The notes under the pieces are model-generated. The model saw only the letters and a program-made list of their open reading frames with translations, searched no databases and had not been told where the DNA came from. The translations under genes were made by a program, and so were the position numbers. From assembly GCA_001695595.3 (NCBI GenBank), contig MBPM02000073.1:62001-126000 (forward strand): a stretch of 64,000 bases of DNA. The letters are read 5' to 3'. Shown in pieces: positions 1 through 10,949 of the stretch (position 1 is its first letter; each line of letters begins with the position of its first letter). This stretch comes from Plasmopara viticola. Taxonomy: Eukaryota; Oomycota; Peronosporomycetes; Peronosporales; Peronosporaceae.

Positions 1-209
1 AGTAAATTGGTGCAGCTGAAGAAAGGGTGGCTTCGCCCATTGTAATTAATGGGTTCAAAAGTAACCAATCACGAAATTGAGTCTTTGCTCCTTCAAGCGC
101 GAACAAGAATAATAGACGCTTTGAAAGTGAGAGGATCCAAGAGAATTGATGCTATACTAAAGACGAAAACGCCATATAACCTGTTTGTTTGTGGGCTTGT
201 GGACTCATG
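1..209 (+). pseudogene. RXLR-like effector remnant (family E1), 3' part, cut by window edge
   Basis: The window opens inside a copy of the family seen more completely at 48763. The stretch around the EER motif is damaged. The following region (conserved ASPIVI... segment) is readable, but a one-base loss near base 85 moves the C-terminal part into another frame, which stays open to a TGA at 207-209. The same loss occurs in the 48763 copy. Reading it as an effector remnant is inference from that better copy. Confidence 0.5.
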
Positions 210-314
210 AAGAATTGACACAAATCAGCGATGGATTCGACGGTTGGTTTTAGTTACTTAGATACTTTGGTCCTTTATTTCAAGACCAATTTCTTCCAAG
301 AAACAATTAATAAA

Positions 315-487
315 ATGCACCATACCTTCTTGGTATTATCGGTCGCTGCCAACGAAAGTATAGCATGCATTCATTGTATTTCTCGCTAGTGCTTGTTCAA
401 GTAGCACTTATTGAGAAATTGGCGTCCATAAATCTAGGAGCGCATGAAGCCCTTTCATTGTGTCGAGCCAACGAAGCGAGACATTAA
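315..487 (+). pseudogene. Unknown conserved ORF family (E4), remnant
   Basis: A short reading begins with a hydrophobic stretch (MHHTFLVLSVAANES). It meets a stop, and a neighbouring frame continues with VALIEKLASI and ends at TAA 485-487. Similar readings with the AANESMPR core occur at 16236-16375, 17188-17359, 28390-28560, 50540-50690, 53207-53476 and 58145-58345. Repeated preservation of one frame suggests a former protein. No family is recognised. Confidence 0.35.
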
Positions 488-629
488 TAGCAATCTATCC
501 CAGCTCGAGCAATAAATTAAGTCAATCTTGCAAAGTATAGTGGGTTCAATCAGAAGGCCGTTTTGCAGTGAAGTCAACGCTGCTCCTTGTGTATATTAGA
601 GGGTCTGTTTCTATTTTTGACAAGGCTGG

Positions 630-692
630 AGCACTCAAGTACGATATGCCCGTTTTAAACGAGTTTTAAACGAGTATGTCATACTTGAAGCA
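630..692. repeat. Imperfect palindrome (hairpin) downstream of effector block
   Basis: CACTCAAGTACGATATGCCCG (first arm, from about 632) is partly complementary to the stretch ending about 690, with TTTAAACGAG repeats between. The same hairpin lies at 16985-17050, 28694-28738 (half only) and 49503-49570. It could be a transcript-end structure or a fragile palindrome. Confidence 0.5.
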
Positions 693-753
693 ATTTGTAA
701 TTATATAAGACATGCTTAACGAGGACTTAAAGTGCAATTTATGTATATATTAC

Positions 754-1008
754 TGTTAATAATATGGCGCCGCTGTTGATGTGACGTCACGACGAACCTT
801 TTCGAAGGATCTAGGAGAATAGGCTCAGAGGGATTACGGCAAATACCGGTTGGGTACTGGTATGATGATGACGTCAATAGATGACGTCACGACGAACCTT
901 CTAGAAGGATCTAGAAGAATAGGCTTAGAGGTAGCACAGGGTAGCGAACTAAGGACCTAAATATATTCACTTTACTTTTTTCCTTCTCCTGCGCACAACA
1001 ACTCAACA
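754..1008 (+). repeat. 5' LTR of A(+), long form (255 bp)
   Basis: Runs from TGTTAATAATATGG to CAACTCAACA. It holds three TGACGTCA palindromes, a CRE/bZIP-type site. About 100 bp (roughly 795-894) is a diverged second copy of the TGACGTCACGACGAACCTT unit plus linker, and is missing from the 3' LTR. Confidence 0.93.
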
Positions 1009-1022
1009 GGTTAACAGCCGCA
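1009..1022 (+). other. Primer binding site, tRNA-Asn anticodon-loop type
   Basis: GGTTAACAGCCGCA directly follows the LTR. Its complement TGCGGCTGTTAACC reads as an anticodon stem and loop with anticodon GTT (Asn), ending two bases into the 3' stem. This is the geometry known for Drosophila copia, which uses a cleaved initiator tRNA half. No TGG... site for an intact tRNA 3' end is present. Confidence 0.7.
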
Positions 1023-1054
1023 CAAGACTCCACCCAAACCTCCCCTCCATCCCA

Positions 1055-1739
1055 ATGCCGACGACAAGAAGTGGAGTCCTCCTGGGTAGTGGAAACTACT
1101 TCCACTGGGAGTTTGCCATGCGCATGACGCTGGCTAGGAAGGGTCTGCTAGCGCACGTGCAAGTGGTCAAGCCTGAGGCGGAGATGACCGAGACGTGGGT
1201 GCTCAACGACACGAAGTCACTTGGGCTTATCGCCCAGGGAGTGACAATTGAGCATCATACGAAGATTCGGACGGCCACGACGGTAATCATGGCGTGGAAT
1301 ACGCTGCGCGACTTCTACAATCGCCCGACGATGCACAATCGTGTGTCGATGACCCGTCGCCTCCACGAATTCAAGATGGCTGATGGGGTGGCGATGTCGA
1401 AGCACCTAGACAGCTTCGATGAGCTGATCGTGGGGCTGCAGACGTTGGGAGAACCACTTGACGATGTTCGTTAACTAGTGATTTTTCTGAGCAGTCTCCC
1501 AGAGGAAAACGAAATTCTCTCGTCGATTGTGAAGGAACTCCAAGAACGTGTCTTTGATCGAGGTAAAAGAGAAGCTTCTGAAGGAGTACGAGCGACTTGA
1601 GAAGAAAGAGTCTACGGAGCGCGCGTTCAAGGTGAATGCAGGACGTTTCAAGGAAGGCCAAGGCAATGGCCGTAAAGGGAACGATCCGCGGAAGAACGGA
1701 GGGGCAAGTGTTTTAAGTGTGGCCAAGTCGGACATTTGA
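1055..1739 (+). pseudogene. copia A(+) gag, broken
   Basis: The N-terminal 139 codons (1055-1474) are open and match copia gag (GSGNYFHWEFAMRM start). A TAA at 1472-1474 ends the frame, and in-frame gag sequence continues after it. A one-base insertion near 1530 and a frame change before the zinc knuckle follow. The CX2CX4HX4C knuckle is readable at 1709-1750. The TAA and the knuckle frame change are shared with A(-); the insertion near 1530 is private. Confidence 0.9.
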
Positions 1740-4700
1740 AGCGGGATTGTCAGAAGAAGAACGGCTTCGAGGTTGATGATGCTGTTTTTGCCGCTGGTGA
1801 GCAGCACTGTGACGACTGGCTTATCGACAGCGGGGCTACCTCGCACATGACACCTCATCGGAGTGATCTCTTTAATTACGAGGCATTGGACGCTGATCCA
1901 GAGGTCACAATTGCGGACGGCAAGAAGCTGCGGGTGACTGGCAAGGGTACGGCCAGGCTTACTGGATTGGAGGGGTTGCGTATCAAGATGGTCGAAGTCC
2001 TACACATTCCAGGACTCGACAGACGCCTTTTGTCGGTTGGAAAGCTAGCTAAGCGTGGTATGAAGGTGGAGTTTGAGAGCTCCTCCTGTATCATTTGGAG
2101 TACGCAACGAGCGATTGCTATGGGCAAGAAAGTCGGTGAGGCGTACATCCTGGACTGCGAGCAAGAAGAGGCTCGGTTAGTGGAGTACGCAGGGGTTGAT
2201 ACTGAATGGGATCTTTGGCATGCTCGCTTGGGACATCCCGGGAAGAGCGGCATGGTGATGACACAGCTTGCGACAAGTGGTGTGCCGGCGGTAAGGCAGG
2301 ACATTGAAAAGCTGTGTGGGGGATGCCTGAAGGGTAAGCAGACGGTTGATTCATTCCCGTCACGGTCGCTTACTAAGACAACATGTCCTGGAGCTCGTGC
2401 ACACGGACGTGATGGGACCAATGAAAACGGTCTCGAAGGGTGGCGCGCGATATGTGCTTTTTTTGTGGATGATTTCTCGCAGTTTGTGGTAGCGTACTTC
2501 ATCAAGAACAAGAATGAGGTGCCAATTAAGCTGATCGAGTTTAAAGCGTTCTACGAAAACCAATGGGGACAACGCTTGAAGTGTCTGCGATCGGACAACG
2601 GGACGGAGTTCGTGAACAAGAAAGTTGCCGGAATCTGTACCAGGAATGGAGTTTTGCATCAACGCACAGTGCCATACAGCCCGCAACAGAACGGTGTCGC
2701 TGAGCGAATGAACCGCACAATAATGGAAAAGGCGCGAAGCATGGTGCATTACAAGGGGGTCCCTACTGAATGGTGGGCAGAAGCAGTAAGTACAGTGGTA
2801 TACTTGATTAATCGCTCAACGAACAAAGCGAACTCGAGGAATACGCCGTATGAATTGGCGTTCAAGCAGAAGCCGGGGCTGGGGCATCTACGAGTATTTG
2901 GTTCCCAAATTTTCGCTCACGTCAATGATGCAAAGAGGACAAAGCTCGATCCCAAGAGTTTTCGATGTTTGTTTCTTGGGTATGCAGAGAGTGCGAAAGG
3001 GTATCGTGTGTTTGATCTAGAGAATTTAAGCTCAAGGTGGCACGATCTGTTCGACTTGACGAGCGCGAAGCGGATGGAATATACACTAAGGACTCACCAC
3101 AAGTTGAGACAATCACCTTCGTCACCAAGGACGAGAATGGTGCACATATCCAGGACAAGGACACACGACAGCCTCCTACAGAAAAACCAATGGAAGGTGT
3201 CGAGGATCATGCTCCCGACGTGGAAATTGATGAGGTTGGGCCAGAGCATGAATTGGAGCTGTACCAGATGCCAGCGAGAGCCTGTCTTTCTTCTTACAGA
3301 TGGCTTAAGTAATGAGGAGCAGAAGGTGGAAGATTGTGACAATCCACCAAGTGCCAAGCGGGCCAGGATCGATGATGAAGGACTAATTGCTGAAGCTGTG
3401 TTAGCTTATGCTGCTAGTGTCGGCGAGGCGGACGACGCTCCAACTACATATCGGCATGCGATCAATAGCGACGACGCTCATGCCTGGCAGAAGGCAATAA
3501 ACACAGAGCTCGAGGCTCATGAAGTAAACGGCTCATGGACACTGGTGCCGAAGAAGGAGAGCGTCCGGGAAATCGAATGCCGATGGGTCTTTGCTAAGAA
3601 GCGCAACGAAGTGGGACAAGTGGTGCGCTACAAAGCTCGACTCGTCGCCAAAGGCTTCAAGCAGAAATTTGGTGTTGACTTCTTCAAACATACTCGCCGG
3701 TAGCGAACATGAACTCTATCAGAGTTGTGTTGTCGGTGGTGGTTACGATGGGATACATGACAGAGCAACTGGATGTCGACACAGCATTCCTGAACAGTGA
3801 TCTCAAGGAAGAGGTATACATGGAAGTGCCTTACGGTATCGCCAATGCTGAAAACATGGTGTGCAAGCTGGATAAGGCGATTTACGGTCTCAAGCAAGCT
3901 TCGAATGCATGGAACAAGACGAGTCATGTTGTCTTCCTACAAATGGGCTTTCGGAGCAGCGGAGAAGATCAGTGCGTCTACGTCAAGGGCAAGAACGGCA
4001 ACTATGTCTATGTTTGCTTGTACGTGGACGACATGATTATCGCTGCCAAGACGAGCAAGGAGATTAAAGATTTTAAAGCTGCATTCAAGAACTCATTCAA
4101 GATAAAAGAATTGGGCGAGGCCAAGTTTATTCTTGGAATAAAAATCGACCATGATCGCAACTGCAGCACGCTCATGATCCGTCAGACACGGTACATTGAC
4201 GATGTGGTGAACAGGTTCAACCAACAAGACGCGAAGGCAGTGGTTAACCATCAGAAGCGGGTTTAAAGTTGTCAAAGATGCAATCCCCAACGACGGACGT
4301 TGAGAAAGCAGAGTTGCAGTCGAAGCCGTACAGGTCCCTAATCGGATGTTTGCTGTACATCACGACAGGTACGCGTCCTGATATCGCGTATGTGGTAACA
4401 CAGCTATCGCGTTTCTTGGAGAACCCGGGTCAGCAGCATTGGAAGGCCGCAATTCGCGCACTTCGTTATCTCAAGACGACGAGGGAATTTGGGATCACCT
4501 ACGACGGCAGCACCAACGAGGTTCAAGCTACAGCGTACACAGATGCGGACTGGGGCAGTAATATTGATGATTGGCGTTCGGTGTCAGGAATCATGGTCAT
4601 GATCGGGGCGCACTAGAAGATTTCAAGTCGAAATACCAGCGGACAGTGGCGCTAAGCTCAGCGGAGGCAGAGTATATGGCTTTAAGCCTATGCACTCGAG

Positions 4701-5005
4701 AACTACTGTGGGTCCGTGCGATTCTCAAGGATCTCGGTCATCAGCAAGTGGGAGCTACTTTGGTTTGGGAAGATAATCAAGGAGCAATAGGACTTGCTAG
4801 CAACACTGGTTACAATGCCAGGACCAAGCATGTCGACATTCTGCATCACTTCATCCGGGAAGCCGTGGCACGGGACATAATCGTGGTCGAGTACATCTAA
4901 ACGGTGGACCAAAAAGCAGATATGCTGACTAAGTCTCTAGGCACAAAGCGACTCAAGTACCTGCTGCAGTATAGTGGTATTGGACCAAAGCGCGTACAGC
5001 ACTAG
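1736..5005 (+). pseudogene. copia A(+) pol, broken
   Basis: Recognisable in order: protease DSGATSH; integrase HHCC (HARLGH, CGGC), RSDNGTEF and NGVAERMN; RT with AFLNSDL and LYVDDM (3709-4266); RNase H with DADWGS, SSAEAEYM, EDNQGAI and TKHVD. Breaks: two frame changes between about 2380 and 2460 that erase the first catalytic Asp of integrase (private to this copy), a shift near 3022, a stop at 3701-3703, shifts near 4250 and 4612, and a stop at 4898-4900. Confidence 0.92.
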
Positions 5006-5018
5006 CGGCGAGTGGGAG
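5006..5018 (+). other. Polypurine tract of A(+)
   Basis: The purine-rich stretch CGGCGAGTGGGAG abuts the 3' LTR, where plus-strand priming is expected in LTR elements. The equivalent in family B reads CGGTGAGTAGGAG. Confidence 0.7.
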
Positions 5019-5173
5019 TGTTAATAATATGACGCCGCTGTTGATGTGACGTCACGACGAACCTTCTAGAAGGATCTAAAAGGATAGGCTTAGAGGTAGC
5101 ACAGGGTAGCGAACTGAGGACCCAAATATATTCACTTTACTTTTTGCCTTCTCCTGCGCACAACAACTCAACA
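5019..5173 (+). repeat. 3' LTR of A(+), short form (155 bp)
   Basis: Begins TGTTAATAATATGACG and ends CAACTCAACA, followed by the ATTAC duplication. It carries only one TGACGTCA unit and lacks the 100-bp segment of the 5' LTR. Confidence 0.93.
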
Positions 5174-5214
5174 ATTACTCATGCTAATAAGTCATGCTAA
5201 TATAATAACGATTT

Positions 5215-5630
5215 GCTTTTCAAGTCTGATGGGCAGCTAACTTTGCTCACGAGCTGCAAGTGGTTTGGTGACAGTCTACGACCAGCACGAATAGTCACGG
5301 TATCGTGAGCGTCAGTCGAGGCTCTTGCGCCTTCAAGGTAAACTCCGAGAGAAAACTGTCACAGCTGAAGAGAGTGCGTGTTACTTGCAAGCCAATCGCG
5401 AAAATTGAATATTTGGCATGCCAGCGAGACATGTTAACTCTTTGATAGCCAAAGATTTTGAAAGAATTGCTGCTGTACCAAAGCCAATAAATAACAATTT
5501 CGTTTACCTGTGGGCATATTTATGAAGAAATATAACAAAATCAGAGATGCCTTCAGCCAACAAGCCGCCGATCTACACAGATATCGTTTGAAGCTCAGAG
5601 TTGCAAATCTACTGCATTGCGGTAAGCCGT
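5215..5630 (+). pseudogene. RXLR-like effector remnant (family E2)
   Basis: Homologous to 50018-50420 and to the inverse of 16430-16890. One frame reads ...SRLLRLQGKLREKT..AEES, giving an RLLR motif followed by EES. Upstream, an indel in the ACGGTATCGTGAG stretch breaks the link to the N-terminus. Downstream pieces (FERIAAVPKP; an LWAY segment) sit in other frames. Element A was inserted just upstream. Confidence 0.5.
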
Positions 5631-5639
5631 AATGTATGT

Positions 5640-5858
5640 CCATTTACTGCTTAAGTAACACGACTAATACATTATCCTTTTAAGTCGGCTTACACATCTA
5701 AATCAGGTGATTTGACTTCCGTTAAGAATAAAATTGCGGTCTGAGATTTAATTCTTGCAAGAAACAATTCCATCTACCAAGCACAATTTTCATATTAAAG
5801 ATGCTGTTCGTTAAAAGAATTTAATTTCAAAATAAAAAACCGGAATTATATTTCACGA
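5640..5858. other. Degenerate E4-type repeat, no gene
   Basis: Matches the stretch before the E4 reading in other copies (GCGGTCTGAGATT..., CAAGAAACAATTCC). It is AT-rich and carries no usable frame. Confidence 0.5.
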
Positions 5859-5859
5859 A

Positions 5860-6277
5860 AAAAGTAACGAAAATTGGTTTAAATTTTTAGCGCACGCCCA
5901 CAAAAGAAAAAAAGTCATGGTGTCTATTTCCTGGGATCCTCTCACTTTAAAAGCGTTAATTTTTTTTGCTCGCGCTAATAGGGGCAAAAATTCAATTTTC
6001 GTATTTGGCTTACTTTTGAACCGATTGATAACAATAGGCAAAGGCATTTTTTCTTCTGCTGCGACAATTTCCTCTTAGAGTTCACTGCAAAGACGCTAAG
6101 AGCCTTGACTGGCGTCCACAATACGTGACTAGTAGCCAGGAATGGAGCTAGAATGAGCACGACACCGCACGATCGACGGATGCTACACCACTTGCAGTGC
6201 AAACAAATAGTGAGCTCATGGTCTGCAGAAACTGCATTTACTGAAATAGTGAAAGGAGTAGCGCGTGCATGAAGCAT
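5860..6277 (-). pseudogene. RXLR-like effector remnant (E1), inverted, start codon lost
   Basis: On the minus strand the signal-peptide region of the 48763 gene is recognisable (RRSCGVVLILAPFLATSH), but the start ATG is ATC, one base is lost in the HGTVDA stretch, and stops follow in the effector frame. The AAEE segment is still visible. This is a dead copy of the same family. Confidence 0.6.
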
Positions 6278-6383
6278 ACAACTTTCTTAACTCAATGCAT
6301 ACTACAGACTCACATTTTTAAAAGAAGCAAAAGTAAGGATGGCCTACCAAAAAGTCAAGATTATCAAATTTCGAGAGGCGCTC

Positions 6384-6538
6384 TGTTGAGTTGTTGTGCG
6401 CAGGAGAAGGCAAAAAGTAAAGTGAATATATTTAGGTCCTTTGTTCGCTACCCTGTGCTACCTCTAAGCCTATCCATCTAGATCCTTCTAGAAGGTTCGT
6501 CGTGACGTCACATCTTCAGCGGCATCATATTATTAACA
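6384..6538 (-). repeat. 3' LTR of A(-), short form (155 bp)
   Basis: Minus-strand TGTTAATAATATGATG...CAACTCAACA, one TGACGTCA unit, same length as the 3' LTR of A(+). Confidence 0.92.
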
Positions 6539-6551
6539 CTCCCACTCGCCG

Positions 6552-9500
6552 CTATTGCTGTACGCGCTTTGGTCCAATACCACTGTCCTGCAGCAGGTAC
6601 TTGAGTCGTTTTGTGCCTAGAGACTTAGTCAGCATATTTGCTTTTTGGTCCACCGTTGAGATGTACTTGACCACGATTATGGCCCGTGCCACGGCCTCCC
6701 GGATGAAGTGGTGCCTAATGTCGACATGCTTGGTCCTGGCATTGTAACCAGCGTTGCTAGCATGTCCTATTGCGCCTTAATTATCTTCCCAAACCAAAGT
6801 AGCTCCCACTTGCTGATGACCGAGATCCTTGAGAATCGCACGGACCCACAGTAGTTCTCGAGTGCATAGGCTTAAAGCCATATACTCTGCCTCCGCTGAG
6901 CTTAGCGCCACTGTCCACTGGTATTTCGACTTGAAATCTTCTAGTGCGCCCCGATCATGACCATGATTCCTGACACCGAACGCCAATCATCAATATTACT
7001 GCCCCAGTCCGCATCTTTGTACGCTGTAGCTTGAACCTCGTTGGCGCTGCCGTCGTAGGTGATCCCAAATTCCCTCGTCGTCTTGAGATAACGAAGTACG
7101 CGAATTGCGGCCTTCCAATGCTGCTGACCCGGGTTCTCCAAGAAACGCGATAGCTGTGTTACCACATACGCGATATCAGGACGCGTACCTGTCGTGATGT
7201 ACAGCAAACATCCGATTAGGGACCTGTACGGCTTCGACTGCATCTCTGCTTTCTCAACGTCCGTCGTTGGGGATTGCATCTTTGACAACTTTAAACCCGC
7301 TTCTGATGGGTTAACCACTGCCTTCGCGTCTTGTTGGTTGAACCTGTTCACCACATCGTCAATGTACCGTGTCTGACGGATCATGAGCGTGCTGCAGTTG
7401 CGATCGTGGTCGATTTTTATTCCAAGAATAAACTTGGCCTCGCCCAATTCTTTTATCTTGAATGAGTTCTTGAATGCAGCTTTAAAATCTTTAATCTCCT
7501 TGCTCGTCTTGGCAGCGATAATCATGTCGTCCACGTACAAGCAAACATAGACATAGTTGCCGTTCTTGCCCTTGACGTAGACGCACTGATCTTCTCCGCT
7601 GCTCCGAAAGCCCCTTTGTAGAAAGACAACATGACTCGTCTTGTTCCATGCATTCGAAGCTTGCTTGAGACCGTAAATCGCCTTATCCAGCTTGCACACC
7701 ATGTTTTCAGCATTGGCGATACCGTAAGGCACTTCCATGTATACCTCTTCCTTGAGATCACTGTTCAGGAATGCTGTGTCGACATCCAGTTGCTCCGTCA
7801 TGTATCCCATCGTAACCACCACCGACAACACAACTCTGATAGAGTTCATGTTCGCTACCGGCGAGTATGTTTGAAGAAGTCAACACCAAATTTCTGCTTG
7901 AAGCCTTTGGCGACGAGTCGAGCTTTGTAGCGCACCACTTGTCCCACTTCGTTGCGCTTCTTCGCAAAGACCCATCGGCATCCGATTTCCCGGACGCTCT
8001 CCTTCTTCGGCACTAGTGTCCATGAGCCGTTTACTTCATGAGCCTCGAGCTCTGTGTTTATTGCCTTCTGCCAGGCATGAGCGTCGTCGCTATTGATCGC
8101 ATGCCGATATGTAGTTGGAGCGTCGTCCGCCTTGCCGACACTAGCAGCATAAGCTAACACAGCTTCAGCAATTAGTCCTTCATCATCGATCCTGGCCCGC
8201 TTGGCACTTGGTGGATTGTCACAATCTTCCACCTTCTGCTCCTCATTACTTAAGCCATCTGTAAGAAGAAAGACAGGCTCTCGCTGGCATCTGGTACAGC
8301 TCCACTTCATGCTCTGGCCCAACCTCATCAATTTCCACGTCGGGAGCATGATCCTTGACACCTTCCATTGGTTTTTCTGAATAAGGCTGTCGTGTGTCCT
8401 TGTCCTGGATATGTGCACCATTCTCGTCCTTGGTGACGAAGGTGATTGTCTCAACTTGTGGTGAGTCCGTAGTGTATATTCCATCCGCTTCGCGCTCGTC
8501 AAGTCGAACAGATCGTGCCACCTTGAGCTTGGAATTCTCTAAATCAAACACACGATACCCTTTCGCACTCTCTGCACACCCAAGAAACAAACATCGAAAA
8601 CTCTTGGGATCGAGCTTTGTCCTCTTTGCATCATTGACGTGAGCGAAAATTTGGGAACCAAATACTCGTAGATGCCCCAGCCCCGGCTTCTGCTTGAACG
8701 CCAATTCATACGGCGTATTCCTCGAGTTCGCTTTGTTCGTTGAGCGATTAATCAAGTATACCGCTGTACTTACTGCTTCTGCCCACCATTCAGTAGGGAC
8801 CCCCTTGTAATGCACCATGCTTCGCGCCTTTTCCATTATTGTGCGGTTCATTCGCTCAGCGACACCGTTCTGTTGCAGGCTGTATGGCACTGTGCGTTGA
8901 TGCAAAACTCCATTCCTGGTACTGATTCCGGCAACTTTCTTGTTCACGAACTCCGTCCCGTTGTCCGATCGCAGACACTTCAAGCGTTGTCCCCATTGGT
9001 TTTCGTAGAACGCTTTAAACTCGATCAGCTTAATTGGCACCTCATTCTTCTTCTTGATGAAGTACGCTACCACAAACTGCGAGAAATCATCCACAAAAAT
9101 AAGCACATATCGCGCGCCACCCTTCGAGACCGTTTTCATTGGTCCCATCATGTCCGTGTGAACGAGCTCCAGGACACGTGATGTCTTAGTAAGCGACCGT
9201 GACGGGAATGAATTAGCCGTCTGCTTACCCTTCAGGCATCCCCCACACAGCTTTTCAATGTCCTGCCTTACCGCCGGCACACCACTTGTCGCAAGCTGTG
9301 TCATCACCATGCCGCTCTTCCCGGGATGTCCCAAGCGAGCATGCCAAAGATCCCATTCAGTATCAACCCCTGCGTACTCCACTAACCGAGCCTCTTCTTG
9401 CTCGCAGTCCAGGATGTACGCCTCACCGACTTTCTTGCCCATAGCAATCGCTCGTTGCGTACTCCAAATGATACAGGAGGAGCTCTCAAACTTCACCTTC

Positions 9501-9826
9501 ATACCACGCTTAGCTAGCTTTCCAACCGACAAAAGGCGTCTGTCGAGTCCTGGAATGTGTAGGACTTCGACCATCTTGATACGCAACCCCTCCAATCCAG
9601 TAAGCCTGGCCGTACCCTTGCCAGTCACCCGCAGCTTCTTGCCGTCCGCAATTGTGACCTCTGGATCAGCGTCCAATGCCTCGTAATTAAAGAGATCACT
9701 CCGATGAGGTTTCATGTGCGAGGTAGCCCCGCTGTCGATAAGCCAATCGTCACAGTGCTGCTCACCAGCGGCAAAAACAGCATCATCAACCTCGAAGCCG
9801 TTCTTCTTCTGACAATCCCGCTTCAA
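6552..9826 (-). pseudogene. copia A(-) pol, broken
   Basis: Protease, integrase and the linker are open from 9826 to 8246 (526 codons). They include DSGATSH, the HHCC residues, HTDMMGP (first catalytic Asp, lost in A+), RSDNGTEF and NGVAERMN. A break in the linker is followed by the RT start (8502-7855), a stop, then RT plus RNase H (7849-6941) with LYVDDM and DADWGS. The last RNase H part is in another frame, with stops near 6778 and downstream. Confidence 0.92.
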
Positions 9827-10506
9827 ATGTCCGACTTGGCCACACTTAAAACACTTGCCCCTCCGTTCTTCCGCGGATCGTTCCCTTTACGGCCATTGCC
9901 TTGGCCTTCCTTGAAACGTCCTGCATTCACCTTGAACGCGCGCTCCGTAGACTCTTTCTTCTCAAGTCGCTCGTACTCCTTCAGAAGCTTCTCTTTTACC
10001 TCGATCAAAGACACGTCCTTGGAGTTCTTCACAATCGACGAGAGAATTTCGTTTTCCTCTGGGAGACTGCTCAGAAAAATCACTAGTTAACGAACATCGT
10101 CAAGTGGTTCTCCCAACGTCTGCAGCCCCACGATCAGCTCATCGAAGCTGTCTAGGTGCTTCGACATCGCCACCCCATCAGCCATCTTGAATTCGTGGAG
10201 GCGACGGGTCATCGACACACGATTGTGCATCGTCGGGCGGTTGTAGAAGTCGCGCAGCGTATTCCACGCCATGATTGCCGTCGTGGCCGTCCGAATCTTC
10301 GTATGATGCTCAATTGCCACTCCCTGGGCGATAGGCCCAAGTGCCTTCATGTCGTTGAGCACCCCCGTCTCGGTCATCTCCGCCTCAGGCTTGACCACTT
10401 GCACGTGCGCTAGCAGACCCTTCCTAGCCAGCGTCATGCGCATGGCAAACTCCCAGTGGAAGTAGTTTCCACTACCCAGGAGGACTCCACTTCTTGTCGT
10501 CGGCAT
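9823..10506 (-). pseudogene. copia A(-) gag, broken
   Basis: The N-terminal 139 codons (10506-10087) end at the same TAA as in A(+). The second half (10083-9823) reads on to the frame change at the zinc knuckle. This copy lacks the extra base present near 1530 in A(+), so it is one step less decayed. Confidence 0.9.
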
Positions 10507-10538
10507 TGGGATGAAGGGGAGGTTTGTGTGGAGTCTTG

Positions 10539-10552
10539 TGCGGCTGTTAACT
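10539..10552 (-). other. Primer binding site of A(-), one mismatch
   Basis: The minus strand reads AGTTAACAGCCGCA next to the LTR, the tRNA-Asn half-site seen in A(+) and B with its first G changed to A. Confidence 0.65.
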
Positions 10553-10807
10553 TGTTGAGTTGTTGTGCGCAGGAGAAGGCAAAAAGTAAAGTGAATATAT
10601 TTAGGTCCTTAGTTCGCTACCCTGTGCTACATCTAAGCCTATCCTTCTAGATCCTTCTAGAAGGTTCGTCGTGACGTCATCTAATGACGTCATCATTATA
10701 CCAGTACCCAACCGGTATTTGCCGTAGTCCCTCTGAGCCTATCCTTCTCGATCCTTCTAGAAGGTTCGTCGTGACGTCACATCAACAGCGGCGTCATATT
10801 AATAACA
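10553..10807 (-). repeat. 5' LTR of A(-), long form (255 bp)
   Basis: Same 255-bp structure as the 5' LTR of A(+), including the extra 100-bp segment and three TGACGTCA sites. Confidence 0.92.
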
Positions 10808-10949
10808 CGCCCCCCCCTTCGTCAACCACCTTACACCCCACTTTTTATAGCACCCCACACCATCTTCTCGGTATTTTAATACACGCACACAAAAAGTCGA
10901 AATGTAGAAAAGCAGCGCGGATCGAGTGGAAGTCAAAGTGAAAACTTAA

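Larger units (their letters stand above)
754..5173 (+). mobile_element. Ty1/copia retrotransposon A(+), defective
   Basis: Boundaries are set by TG...CA LTRs and a 5-bp target duplication ATTAC at 749-753 and 5174-5178. Domain order is gag, protease, integrase, reverse transcriptase, RNase H, which is the copia order. The reading frame is broken many times, several breaks being shared with the inverted copy at 6384-10807. It split an effector block whose two halves lie on either side. It is most closely related to family B. Confidence 0.95.
6384..10807 (-). mobile_element. Ty1/copia retrotransposon A(-), defective, inverted relative to A(+)
   Basis: LTRs at 6384-6538 and 10553-10807. Flanking 5-mers are CGCTC (6379-6383) and CGCCC (10808-10812), a plausible target duplication with one change that differs from the ATTAC of A(+). 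It shares with A(+) the gag TAA, the frame change at the zinc knuckle, the stop after KHTRR and the RNase H frame break, so one broken ancestor gave both. A 1.2-kb stretch separates the two. Confidence 0.94.

Noticed and set aside
1876..2511. Long minus-strand ORFs inside the copia elements (for example 1876-2511, 9258-9686, 39124-40146)
   Set aside because: They are antisense shadows of conserved pol or gag frames, with low-complexity composition and no motif of their own.
1055..5005. In-frame TAA/TGA in A and B as recoding or a different genetic code
   Set aside because: Copia C reads 1449 codons with the standard code, and A and B also carry many frameshifts. Plain decay explains them.
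754..10807. A(+) and A(-) as arms of one palindromic segmental duplication like the B pair
   Set aside because: Flanks outside the LTRs do not match in inverse orientation on either side, and the flanking 5-mers differ. Only the elements themselves are inverse copies.
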